This document shows positions 1 through 12,400 of a stretch of DNA of 64,000 nucleotides, one piece after another (position 1 is the stretch's first letter; each line of letters starts with the position of its first letter). The stretch is taken from positions 17,998,972 through 18,062,971 of the forward strand of contig CM028900.1 in the NCBI GenBank assembly GCA_016801885.1, in the 5' to 3' direction. A model generated the notes under the pieces. The model did no database searches. It had not been told where the DNA came from and saw nothing but the letters and a program-made list of their open reading frames with translations. This DNA comes from Toxotes chatareus. Taxonomy: Eukaryota > Chordata > Actinopteri > Toxotidae. The translations under genes and the position numbers were made by a program.

Positions 1-87
1 AAATGGATGGTTGAATGGAATTCATAAAGCCCAGTCTAAAAAGAAATGGGTTTTTTTTTCATGCTTAGTGGGGAAGAATTTGATTGA

Positions 88-262
88 CCTACACAGAGGC
101 CTGACCTCAACCCCATCAAACACATTTGGAATGAATTGGGACACCGACAGTGAGCTAGGTTAGTGCCCAGCCTCCAAAGTCTCATGGAAAGCCTTCAAAG
201 AAGAGCGATGCCTCAGCAGCATATTAATGTCCACAGTGGTGAAATGAGATTTTTGGGGAAAA
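88..262 (+). mobile_element. Tc1/mariner-type transposase fragment (degenerate)
   Basis: The plus strand encodes a PDLNPIKHIWNELGHR motif, the block that carries the third catalytic acidic residue in Tc1/mariner transposases (usually PDLNPIEH). That glutamate is replaced by lysine, and a stop follows at 151-153. Downstream bases (CTCATGGAAAGCCTTC and CATATTAATGTCCA) resemble the 3' part of a fish element I remember. No terminal repeat is visible. It sits in the intron beside exon 20, in opposite orientation to the gene. Confidence 0.6.
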
Positions 263-298
263 AAAAGGTATGTCATGTACAGACAGGACAAACATTAC

Positions 299-499
299 CA
301 CAGATGGGTCCTTCGTCCGAGCGGTCGGCACAATCCACTTTGCCATTGCAGATCTTATCGGGTGTCAGGCAGACAGAGGTGTTGTTTGCACAAGGGTACT
401 TGGGTGGCTTGCAGACAGCAGACTCACAGGAGTCTTCATCCGAGCGGTCCTCACAGTCGATGTCCCCATCACACACCCAGCTCTTTGTGATACATTTGC
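299..499 (-). CDS. lrp1b: lrp1b window exon 20: rest of CR9 and LDL-A repeat CR10
   Basis: The exon is 201 bp, phase 1-1. It completes CR9 with GKCITKSWVCDGDIDCEDRS then DEDSC, and gives CR10 as AVCKPPKYPCANNTSVC followed by KICNGKVDCADRSDEGPIC. CR10 ends the eight-repeat cluster II. Overlapping NNT and NTS sequons are present. The donor is TGTG followed by GTAATG. The next exon, expected to start the C-x-L-N-N-G-G-C EGF pair, lies off the left edge. A transposon remnant begins about 37 bp past the donor. Confidence 0.95.
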
Positions 500-3400
500 C
501 TGTAGAGTATAAGATAGGCAGATATTAGCTTTCTTAAGGTCTTAAAAATTTGACTTTCACTGCAGTTTACTTCTTTTATGCAAATGATATGGGGTTCAGA
601 AACACATTTCCCTTCCTTAACTATCTGAAATGTAACTAGTAAATTCAGGGCTTGTCTTTTCTTACTTTAGGTTGGACAAATGTTTCATTACTCAGTTTCT
701 TAATCACATCCTTAGAATAAATATTAGATAGTAAAGATGTCAAGCTTTTTTCACAGGAGGCCTCAATCAACAGCAAAGTCTTTCTCAGTTCTGTACTAAA
801 CGTTCAACTTGATGGAAAAATCCTAAGATCAATAATTTTTATGCTGATAACTGCACTACAGTGTAATCTGTAATTCCCTCACTGTGCAAGTTAGAAAGAT
901 GTGGAACCACTTGGGGCGTGGTGGGGGCGAAGAAGAAAACAACACAGATACCGGGATGCATCATCATTTTTGCACTCTCCCAGGTGAAGCTTGGTTCGCA
1001 GCATATTCCAATTTACAGTTTTTTTCCATCAAAGCTACATCATAGGGTTTTGAGATCCCACTGGTTTGTGCTTGGTGCAGGATCAGTGTAAACCGACGTG
1101 GGAGGCTGAAGCAACTGCCGAGGGTGTGTGGAGTTTGTGTGTGTTCAGGTGTGTGTTTGTTTGGTTTCGTATTAATTTTAAGCTTTCCAGTTGTCTCTAC
1201 AACAATATAGTCCCACGACATTTTTGATTTAACCCATGTTCATGTTCTAAATGCCTAATGTGATGCCAGTGCAGTTGCACATATAAAAATGAAAGGTTAT
1301 GTGAAATTCAAGTGCACAAGCTTTTCCATGGGTAAAATATGGACGACACTTGTGGCACAGAAACATTCCACTTCAAATATAATCAAAATGTATGTTTGTG
1401 GTGATGCACATGGACAAGGAGGTTAATCATTTGTATAATTGAATGAGCCAGTCTTGATGGCAATTTCACCTTGAATGACACATCCTCAAAAATCCCTTCA
1501 GCTGAATGAATGAATTTTATGAGTGTCTCTATCTGTAGAAAGCAGAGGAGGAGATGAAAAAGGAAACAAAACTAGGTCTAAATCTAGTAGATGAGCAGAT
1601 TGTATGTGGTCAACATGCAAAATTGAGGATGTAGCTGAAAATTGTTGTGGTTCCGCTGTAAACAACAACTTTCAATGGAAAGTAGCTATAGCCTGCTCAA
1701 AAAGTCGCTAAATGACGCTGGATGAAATAAAACACCAAATTAGCATTTGTGACGTCACTGCTTTGTATTAGCGCTCTTGTGGAAGCTAGTTTTACTAATA
1801 AAGACCTTCAAATTTGCTGGCATCCTCTACATGATTTTTTTCCAACTCAGAAAATGTGTGTCTTAGCACAACTGCCTTGCGTTTGTCATTAAGAGTCATT
1901 CTTCTTTATTTTGCAAATTTCAGATGAATCTATTTCATGTTAAGTATAATAAATAATTGTAGAATTTAATATACCTGTATTTAATCAATCCTAAATTCAC
2001 TTGACAGCCATGACAGAATGAAGGTTATGTACTGTGACCCAAACCTAATCTGAAACTCACTCTTCTACTCATATATTCCACCCCAGAATCTGCCACCATA
2101 ACCAGTCATGTTTGAAAAGAAGAAGAAGACATATGGAAACGCATCCACACGTAGAGTTTGATATTTCAGTCTTATGAGGGAAAAAATAAATAAATAAATA
2201 AAATGAAATAAACTGACTCTTGAACAGAACAATTAAGGTGGCCCTTTTCAGAAACCCTTTTTTGATTATTGCCAGAAAAGGAACTGTTCTTCTGGGGAGG
2301 ACAGAACGAACTGCACCAGTGCACAAGGGTGTGACGCTGCAGAATTAGAGTGAATAATAATTGTGTGGTTTAACCAAGCCTTCAGCACGCAGCATTGCCT
2401 CCATTCTCGATAATACCGTCAAGGGATGAGTGGAAAGCTGTAGAGCTATAAACAGAAAGTAACTGAATCACTCGCTGACCTTCTCCTTTCGCTGTCGCTG
2501 AAAGAAAGTGGATGCTGGGTTTGGGTACATGGGCTGTTTAAACAGACCATTTAAATGGTTTCTGCTAATTGGTCGAACAAGTGCATGCAAACTTCACTGT
2601 TCTGTACCACAGTGGAGAGTAGTTAAGCCTCTAAAGTCCATCAGAGAATGAAGCCTTTATGAAAGGAAAGAGAGCCATTTGGCAGCTCCATTTATAACAG
2701 ATACACAGAAAAATGTTCATGAAATGTCTAAGACACTTTCCTCCTCTCTACAGAACCAAGCAAAAAAAGAACACAAACAGGATCTTTTATTTAGTTTGCT
2801 GTGAGGATACTGTTTATTACAGTTTTCTCTGTGAGGTCTAGGAAGGTAGACTAAACGATTATAACCAATACTCAACACAGCTGATTTGGCTTTCTCTCTT
2901 TTGCTGCTGTCTCACTGCCCTTCATGCTTACATTGGTTCAGCCAGGCTGCTGCGGTGCTAAAAGTATAGAATCTGTCTCAGGTGACTGATGCAAGATTTA
3001 CTAGCTGAACTCAAATGCAAGCTGAATTTAGTTTTTATGCCTGAGGATCATATTTTTTTTTACTACACACCAACCAAAACTATCAGTGTGACTAATGAAG
3101 ACTAAGAATCAACACTCCAACCGTATGCCAGACTTCATCTAAAACTTCTAGAAGATATTTCAAAGCCAGATAAGCATCTAGAGGTTTCAATTATTCATTT
3201 ACTACCTGTTTACCAAAACAAAACACAACACAACACAGTTACAGTAAAAATGAAGCGTCACCTTTGGCATCTTTTTTCCATAAAAATAGCTCTTGTCAAT
3301 TCATATTTCACTTCTGCGGCTCATTATGTTGTTTAGCAGTGCATTGTATTTACTACCTGTATCTTTGCAGGTAAACTTGGCCTTGGGGTCGCACATCCTT

Positions 3401-6400
3401 TTGGTTCCCTCGCAATCTTTCTCGTCGCTCCCATCCTCACAGTCCTTGTCTCCGTCACATCTCCAACGTTCAGGGATGCAGGTTCCATCTGTAACACAGT
3501 GGAATTCCTCCCCACTGCACTCAATCACAGATGGCAGCACTGAAACAAAAGTCATTTAACAATGACTGCCTCACATATCTACAGCACACTGTCATAGGCA
3601 AACACACAACACTATTGTACTTCATGTTTTACAAGACATCTTTTACTGTTTACAAATATTTATCTTTGCAAGCAGGGCAAAGATAAATGTAGCACTTGGC
3701 AGCTATAATAGGTCATTGAGTTCCAAAGAGCAAAGTTATTTCACCTCTAGCATCTAAGTTTTATGTCCCTAAGATGTTTCTGTCCTTTTTAATGACTCCG
3801 TGTGCACTATATCTTTCTCCAGCAGGGGTTCATTGCAACTAAAAGAAACTTGTACCACTACACCATTAAGCTGTATGCCTTGCATTGTAGCCATTGGAGT
3901 AAATCTACATATTATTCAGGACATATCCTGTGATGATCAAAAATGCTCCACGGCTGCGAGAAATACATCACACGTTTTCTGTGATGTTTTTATTTAATAG
4001 GAACGAAACTGTGTATTTCAATCATATGAAGAAGTTCTAAACCAAATAACACCAAGAGAGCATAATAACATTATTACATAATAAACAGCTGGATATATGA
4101 TGCTTTGAATCTGATTAACCATTTGCTTAATATATAAAAAGTCAAAAAAAAAAAAACATTTCCTCAACAGCCGGAGCAAAGCTAAGACAGATTCAGTCCC
4201 CTGGGGTAAAAGCAGAAGCAGACACGGGGGAGTGGGGAAGCCTGCAGTTCCCATCAGGAAACAGTTTGATGAATAGTCTACACATTCTAGTGACAAGCAA
4301 GTGAGCTGTGAGTTTTCTAGGAGCTTGCATGAGGTTTCTGTGGTAATTAGATTAAATGATTCAGCTCCTGATGGTGAAAAACCCCAGAACAGAAACCAGA
4401 TAAGATTAGTCACATGTGAGTGTGAAAACAAAGTTATTGGACTCAAGCTGATTAATTGTTAAACTTGTAATTACAACACCTAAATTTAAACATCGATTAG
4501 AATTGCAAATAAAATCATTAGCACACTAAAACAGATATAAGGGCAACTTGACTCTCATAAAGGTGCCGCCAGACAGCTCTGCTGCGAGGCAGATACTTCA
4601 TGAAATTCAAGAAAGACCATATCACTGTGATGACTTAATATATAATGGGGTAATTATAAATACGCTGGCTTCACACTACTAATATTTTGATGTAAAACAT
4701 GAATAATAACAAGGATGATCTTATGCTGGAGGGGATGTGTTAGTCTACCGACTTTTTATCTTATTCAGTACTTCACAGCATTTTAAAAGGTAATGCTGGC
4801 ATTCTTACATGCTGATCCACCTCTGCAGGTCGTGTTCTCATCACTGAAGTCCCCACAGTCGTTGTCACCATCACAGGCCCAGTGGTCTGGGATACAGCGG
4901 CCGCTGGTGCACTGGAACTGGGTGTTGGAGCATGACTGGATGCAGCCCACTTCATCGCTGCCATCTCCACAGTCATCATCTACACACAAGCATAAACACT
5001 CATGAAAGGTGTGACCAGGCAAACACACAAAAATATCATGGCTGATAAATGTGATATTAGAGAATCAATGTCAGATTCATTCATGAGCAAACTCTGATTT
5101 CTGTTCTTGCCCTTACCTGAATCACAGTGCCACTTCACACTGATACATCGTCCATTGGAACAGCTGAACTGGGTCAGTGGCTCACAGGTGGGGAAAGCTG
5201 AAAAGGTTGGTAAACAGGTAAACATCAACTACAGGTCCAGCCTAACTTAAATATTTACATTGCAATTCTACAACTGACATTTGTGGGTTGGGGCTAAATT
5301 TAATAATACAAGACCAAAAAAAGGATTTCTTCACTGGGAACTGACATAAATCCATGAATGAATGAATTATTATTCATTATCATGTGATTAGTTTAATACT
5401 ATGGAGTAAAGTAAATCTACACATTATTCTAGTTTCATGAGCAGAGTTATATAACTTCAGTCATATTGAAAATGGTATGAAAATGTAAAAAAAAAAAGAA
5501 AAGAAATATGTGGTGGAGATGCGGTCTCATTGGAGACACACCATCAATTGTTTTTCTTTTTTTTTGAGCAGGGGATGAAAAGAGATGCAAAGGCTCTTTT
5601 GACCAGACAACCAGATAAATTCACATAATTCTCTTACCACAAAACCAGAGTATGCACGGAAGGTTAAAAAAAAGATTTCTAACCGAGCACAGAGGAAATA
5701 AAAAACCAAAACAAAATTGAGAGTGTACAGCAATGCTTAGTGTCTCTGTGAGACTGCACTTAGGCACAACAGTGCTTTCAGCTATACATCATGCTAACTA
5801 CTCACAATTACAGTAGATGCTGATGTTAACCAGATGCAGCATTTACTGTGTTAGTCATGCGCGTTATCATGCTAACATTTGCCAATTACCACATATAGTT
5901 TACTGTTTGTACTGCTCACATTACTGAAGCCACCTCAAACAACAAAGTTATGTGCTCCACTATGAACTGTACACATAGGAAATATTTTGCCCTGGCAGGA
6001 AGTTGAAAATAAAAGTTGAGAAAAATGTGACGTTTCTCTTTTGTTCACGTCAAGTGAATCTGTTTCACATGCCAATCCAGTCACAAAACTAAAATGGTAA
6101 AAACATACTTGGCCCCTGAAGCAAACGCAATCATAAGTTTTTGCTGCTGATCTGGGCCAATCAGTTGTGACAATATACATGTGTGTGATATTGAGCTATA
6201 TACTGTTTACAAACGTAACTTGACAATGCAAGCAGGTGGAAGCAAATTACTACCTCCGTAGTCAGCCAATATCTGATCCAACATCCATCACGGCAGTCAA
6301 TTTTCTTTACCAGTGCTGCAGTAAGTATAGGGAGACAGATGCTACTGCATTTTGTCACCTGATGACATTGTCAGGGTCAACATTTGAATTCCCATCAGAT

Positions 6401-9400
6401 ACCAGTCTTGTTTCCGATTTTGAGATACAGTATATACAGTACTTTTCAAATATCCTCACTGGATGCATGAACCTTTATTGACTTCCAGATGAAATACAAG
6501 TCTACATTTGAATTGATTCGTTGGCGTCTACTGGCTGCTGCCTGGAATACCTTCGGTGCTGTCGAGGAGACATATTGTATCTTCATCAAACAAGTGTCTT
6601 CTATATTTCCCTCAAATGTGTTAGGTCTCACTGACAGCGCATGACTGGTTGGAATTTAACATTCATTAAAAATGAAGCATGAACATCCATAAATAATGAA
6701 GGTTTCAAGTAAACAGTGAGCTTGGCTAAAAATGAAACACCAGCATCCATAAATAATGACTGCTTCAAGTGAGCAGAGAGCCCAGTATGAGACACTGTGT
6801 GACAACTACTAAACTACTGACAAACAAAATCCAAATTAGTATCAATCTCTAAGGCGGCCACCACTGAGCTTCAGGTGTTCCAAAACCCACAGTAGCTCCA
6901 CTGAAGCTAAGTGAGCTGCCAGAGCTGCACAGTAGAGTGCCTATAGAGGAGTAATGCCTGAGGAAGCTCAGACAACAGTATGGGAGAGAATATGATTTGC
7001 TGCACAGCTTGATTATGACTGAATGAAGCCGAGCATGAACTTTAATTACTGCTTACACCCTGGCTGTTTGTGACTGTGTATTGAAGCAGCTTAGGACACA
7101 CAAAGGGAGGCTGAGGCGATGGAGCACAGTGCAGCGTTTGGCAAACATCAATCACTATAAAAAGCTGATTCCATACAAATGGCGATTAAAGGGGAATCTT
7201 TAAACCTTTACCCCCATCTTTTAAATGTATGCCGGTAATTCAGCCAGTGCAACTTTCCCTACTGAAAACATATTTTAGAGCCTAAAACAGTCTTTTCTCT
7301 TCCATAAAGAAAAGGTTAAATTCAACAGTTAAATTCAAAGAACTTTGCAAAACTCAGGCCATCGTGGTATGCCATGCGTTTTCTCTCATTTATAATTTCC
7401 AAGATTAATCCAGAACACAGACCGCAGCTTTCACTAACTGAAGCTGACAGATTGTGTAATACCAGCGAGACACAATTTAAGAACAGTGTACTACTGTACA
7501 AAAGTATGCAGTTTACTCAGCACCACCTGAAGCTGGTGCCATCAGTGACAGCATGTCTAGTTCTTGGTCCAAAGAACACAGCATCAATAATTCAACTTTG
7601 AATTAACTCCGAAAAAGTCTCTCACTTGAATAAAGTACAGAGGGACAAATCATTCAAAAAGTTACAAAAATTAAATAGGCAGCTGCACGTAAACATTATT
7701 TTCAAAGAACTTGAGTGGTTGGCGAGTGAACCGCCAACCAGCATGGATGATTGAAAACCAGCTAAAAGTAGCTTAATTCTCACCAAAATATGCTTTTTAA
7801 ATTAACTATTAGATTCAAAATTTATCCAAAGATCCTTTATTTGTTTTAACACGGCCATAAAAAATAATTGTTTTTGATTGGCATACAGGTGTCTGATCTG
7901 TGTCTAGCTTGGTATACAAGAAGACTACAGCCACACCACACTGGCTCTGTGAGCCTGTACATTGAGACAGTGCTGGTTTAAGCTAACTGCTAATTTCAGC
8001 ATGCTACAAATGATTCTAAAATGCAGGTGTTTAACCCATATAATGTTTAAAATTCGCTGTTTTCACTATCTTAGTTTGGCACGTTAGCAATGCTTAAATT
8101 TGCTAATTAGCACTAAACACAAACTGCTGAGGCTCAGAGGTGGGTGGCAGTGGGGTGAGAGAAGTTATGTGTGATATTATAGCTGTTTGTATGTCACGAA
8201 TAACACTATAGGTGGACAACTGCAACCTTTATGTAAAATGGGAATAAAAGTATGAAGTGAGGCACAATTATTTTCATTAAAACTTCACTATGAGGTGCTT
8301 TTAAGGACATTATGTGAAAAAAAGAAGGCGCTTATCAAATTGCATCAAATTATCCAGGGTGAGTGGTTCTCAGCACATATTTTCTAACCCTAACCCTAAC
8401 CCATTAGAGGTCAAACCTGAAGTGTCCTCCATAAGAGGGCACTGCAATAATGTTGACAAGTTTGTGGCACAGTTGACCTCATAAATTATAAAGTGTCATT
8501 TCGTATTCCAATCCCGGAATGGAACGCAAACTATAAAGTTTTGGAATTTCACGTCCTGGTGACCTTATCATTGAGTCATCAGTTCAAATCAACAACCTTA
8601 TCACCCCTTACAGACACACAGCGGGAAAAAAAGAAAAACATTTTACTCATTGCAGCTTTAAATCTCCTCCAACTAGGTTTAACATTATCAGCTACGATGA
8701 GTAAACAATTAGTGATTGCCCTAAATGCCTTTATTAGTATTCACGAAGCTGGTCTATTTTACATCTTGACCACACTGAGCAACACATACAGCAATAGCAG
8801 GCAAATCCACACAGAGTGACACATGTGACGTGGTAAATAGCAATGTGTGACTCACTGCACGATATTTCATCAGACATGTCCCCGCAGTCATCCTCCCGGT
8901 CGCAAGTCCAGGCTTGAGGTATACATCTTTTGTTCCGGCAGGAGAACTGGTCGGCCTGACAGGGCTGGGCTGAGAAAGATGAGAGAAGCCACTTAATTCA
9001 ATCACATGTGCATAAGTCAATGCAGGATGTGCAACAACAACTCTAATAATCACTAGTACACCAGGATGTCAGAGTCCGCCCAGCGCAGACTCTTTATCAC
9101 TCAATCACACCGTAGAGTGTGGAAGGTCTAAAGGCCACTGGAAATGTGCTGTTGCTTGACGGGCTGTCAGTTACATGCTGCTTGGCCACAGACAGCACAC
9201 AAGTGATGTCTTGCTGATGTGGGATATGCATGTCAATCTGCCGATGAGGGAACATTCATCATCCTCTGGCTAATGCTCGTTGATTGATCCTCTAAGGATA
9301 AAAGGCTCCTGAGAGGCACCAATGAGGACATGGGAAGCAATGTGATATACTCTAAATGTTCCTGACATACAGTTGCCCCTCATAGGTACTACAATTCTTT

Positions 9401-12400
9401 GATACTGGAGAGTGCTCTCACACAATGAGATTGATTGCACTGTACTGAAGCTATTCAAGGGCTGCAGTATATAGTTGTAGCAGAAGAGACAGTTTTGACA
9501 ACCCAAGACACCTCTGTTCATGACTTTGATGAATACAGCACATCTGAAATGAGAGAATCTTATTAAAAGATGTCACTGAAAAATGTTTTTGTTGTTTCTC
9601 TTTCCATGCCTTACTGCATAGATGAGAGATCTGTTTAATCTTTAATGCTTACTGTCTGCACAAGTTTCATGAAAATCAATTTTAAAAAGTACATCAAGGT
9701 ACTGAACAACAATTGATGCTGAAACCCCAATATGCTGTGCTGATATCATATATTTCAGAAACATTAATACATTAATTAATATAATTAATAGAATGGCTGA
9801 TGTATGTTTGGAAGCAGATATAGGTATAAAACATTTGAAAAGCAAATGTGTAAAGGGAACCAATGAAACCTGATGACAGTTTAAAATTACACAATAGTAT
9901 CTTATATAGTCAAGTGATATAATCATAAAAGTAACAAACTGCAACAGTACATACCTGTACAGGTAGCATTGGCTTCATCTTCATTGTTACCACAGTCATT
10001 TGTTCCATCGCAAAGCCATCTTTTGGGAATGCAGCGGTTGTTGCTGCACTTGAACTGATCAAAGGGACAGCTGTGATTGTCTGCAAAGATTTCAAACACC
10101 AAAGAAAATGTCAGGCCAGTGACCTTGCAGCTCATATGTCAATCAAATAAAAAAAAACTTAATAGACAAATTTTAAAAATGAAAGAAAAACGATTAATAT
10201 TCAGGTTAATTTGAAATATTACTATTATTTCAGTTTCTGTAGTCGTAGAACAAAGACAGCTAGAATTGTTTGTTTTCTTAATATCAAAGCTGCATCAGTT
10301 CTCCAGCCCATCTGATCTATCTCAGTCTTATGGAAAAAAAAAAAAAAAGTTCTATGTTCATTTACAGTAAATTCACAAATTCTTGCACATAGGAAACATA
10401 AAAGGGAATGTTTTAGAGGGGAATCTCACTCATGTTTCTCCTCTGTGGTTTGTCCTTTAATTGACGGTAACTGAGTCTCCATAATATTTTCACAGTAGTA
10501 TCAAGTATATTTGCTATGTGGATTTAGTGGCTTGGTTTTTGTTTTATGTAAAGCCACTTTCACAAAATATCCATCACTGGAACTAGCAGCCAAGCTTCTT
10601 ATTCTCCTTTCAATCATTTAACTTTAATTACACATTGACCATTCAGATTCATTAAGCCTGGCCACTCATAAATCATACTAAATTAACGTGAGCAAATTTC
10701 TGTGCAGGTCTGGGATATTGTGACACGGCCGTGTGTAAATGATGAATTACCTTAGATTTTGAGGTGACATAATTTCTAACACCTAAGATAATGTTCAGAA
10801 ATATCTCAGTGCAGATGCTGCAAGAATGTGCTACACCGAGACCGGAACTTTGGTCAGATAAAATTTCTAATCACTCTTTCACAGGTATCGTTATAATAAT
10901 TTGAAATTCAGGAAGAGGTTGTGAGAAAACAAACTCCTCTCATGAAGACGAGAGACTGATCAAACTCCCATGTAGCATTTGCAGTTACTTAAAAACATAG
11001 CAATCGCTTCAGACTGCTGAAATCCACGTATATCTATTTTCAAGTCAAAAGTCACCCTGATAAATTCTTGAGAAGACTCCATACCCACAAAAGCAAACCA
11101 AGTTAGATGATTGTTGAAGTGTATGATATCCCAGCAGAGCAGATAATTGATTTTCCAATCCAATTCTGATATTTCTGGCATTGGATTACATTATTGTACT
11201 TTGCTTTCTGGAAAAAAATAAAATAAAATACAGCATCCAAGCGTTATACACTGTTTGTATGACTGATTTGTTAAAGAGCAAAATCACTTCAGCAAGAGCA
11301 AAAGGGGAGACAGCAGTGCGGAGGAAGAACACTTTTCACCCCTACTTCAGCGACATTTAGGAACATAGAGGTTGACAGAAAGAGAGAATCAACCATAAAA
11401 AGCTTTGGCTTTCCTTGCTTGGTACGCTGCTCTGCATGATATATCTATCGACATGTTTGGTATCTGTACATCCAATGTATTTGTGTGTTTGCATGCAGTG
11501 TATTCTCACAGCAGCTGTGGCTCTCCTCATCGCTTCCGTCTAGACAATCATCATCTCCATCACACTTCCACAAGGCCCGTATGCAGCGGTGATTATGGCA
11601 CTGGAACTCATCGCTTTTACATCGCTGTGGCTCTAAGCCACCGCTGGAGGCTTCTGAGGGGAAACGGTGGTGAGACAAAATCAACAAGAGACGTCCTATG
11701 GAGTATGTGTTTAGGGGAAATTATTGGCATAACTGTAATAGCACAAAAGCATTTTAATAATGTCTCATGACCCTATGTGTAGCACGTTTAACAACTGGGA
11801 TTTCCTTATATTTCTGAAGAACCACTGGGATAATTTCTCACCTTTATTTATTTGCTTTTTTTTGCAGATTTGCATGTGAATAGATAAGGTTATTATTTGA
11901 TCTTTGTCCCATAGGATGAAGCCAGGATTACAGTAGACTGGGACGAGATGAGTTTAGGCCTTTCGCTCTCTCTTTCATTCATTAAGTCCTCCTACCTGTG
12001 CAGGTGACATTGTTCTTCTCCAGAACCTGGTTGTCAGCACAGGCACACACTCTCCCTCCTGGGATGGCAAGGCAGAGGGTACCGCAGCCCCCATAATTCA
12101 CACTGCATGCGTTGTCACCTGGAGGAATAGATTCCAAATAAGATGTCTTGTACATTTAAAGCTACAATTTCTAAAGCCCAACTTAAGTGACATGTGATTT
12201 TGTTGTTGTTTTGTCAATTCTCCCTATGTACAGTGAGCACCAGAGATTCTGGGGTCACTTTAAAACCTGAAAAAATAAATCATCTCATTGATATAAAACT
12301 AATTTTCTTTCTGAGAAAGACATACCAGGTGAATATATATAACTATATATAAGTGAATTATAGGGAACACTGTGGGTGAAAGACATTTGACATTTTTATC

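Larger units (their letters stand above)
5198..8855 (-). other. lrp1b: intron between exons 16 and 17 (3,658 bp)
   Basis: It holds two copies of the GCTAAC/TTAGCA-rich fish repeat, a 60-bp tandem duplication and a three-unit telomere-like motif, each listed separately. No coding sequence seen. Confidence 0.8.
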
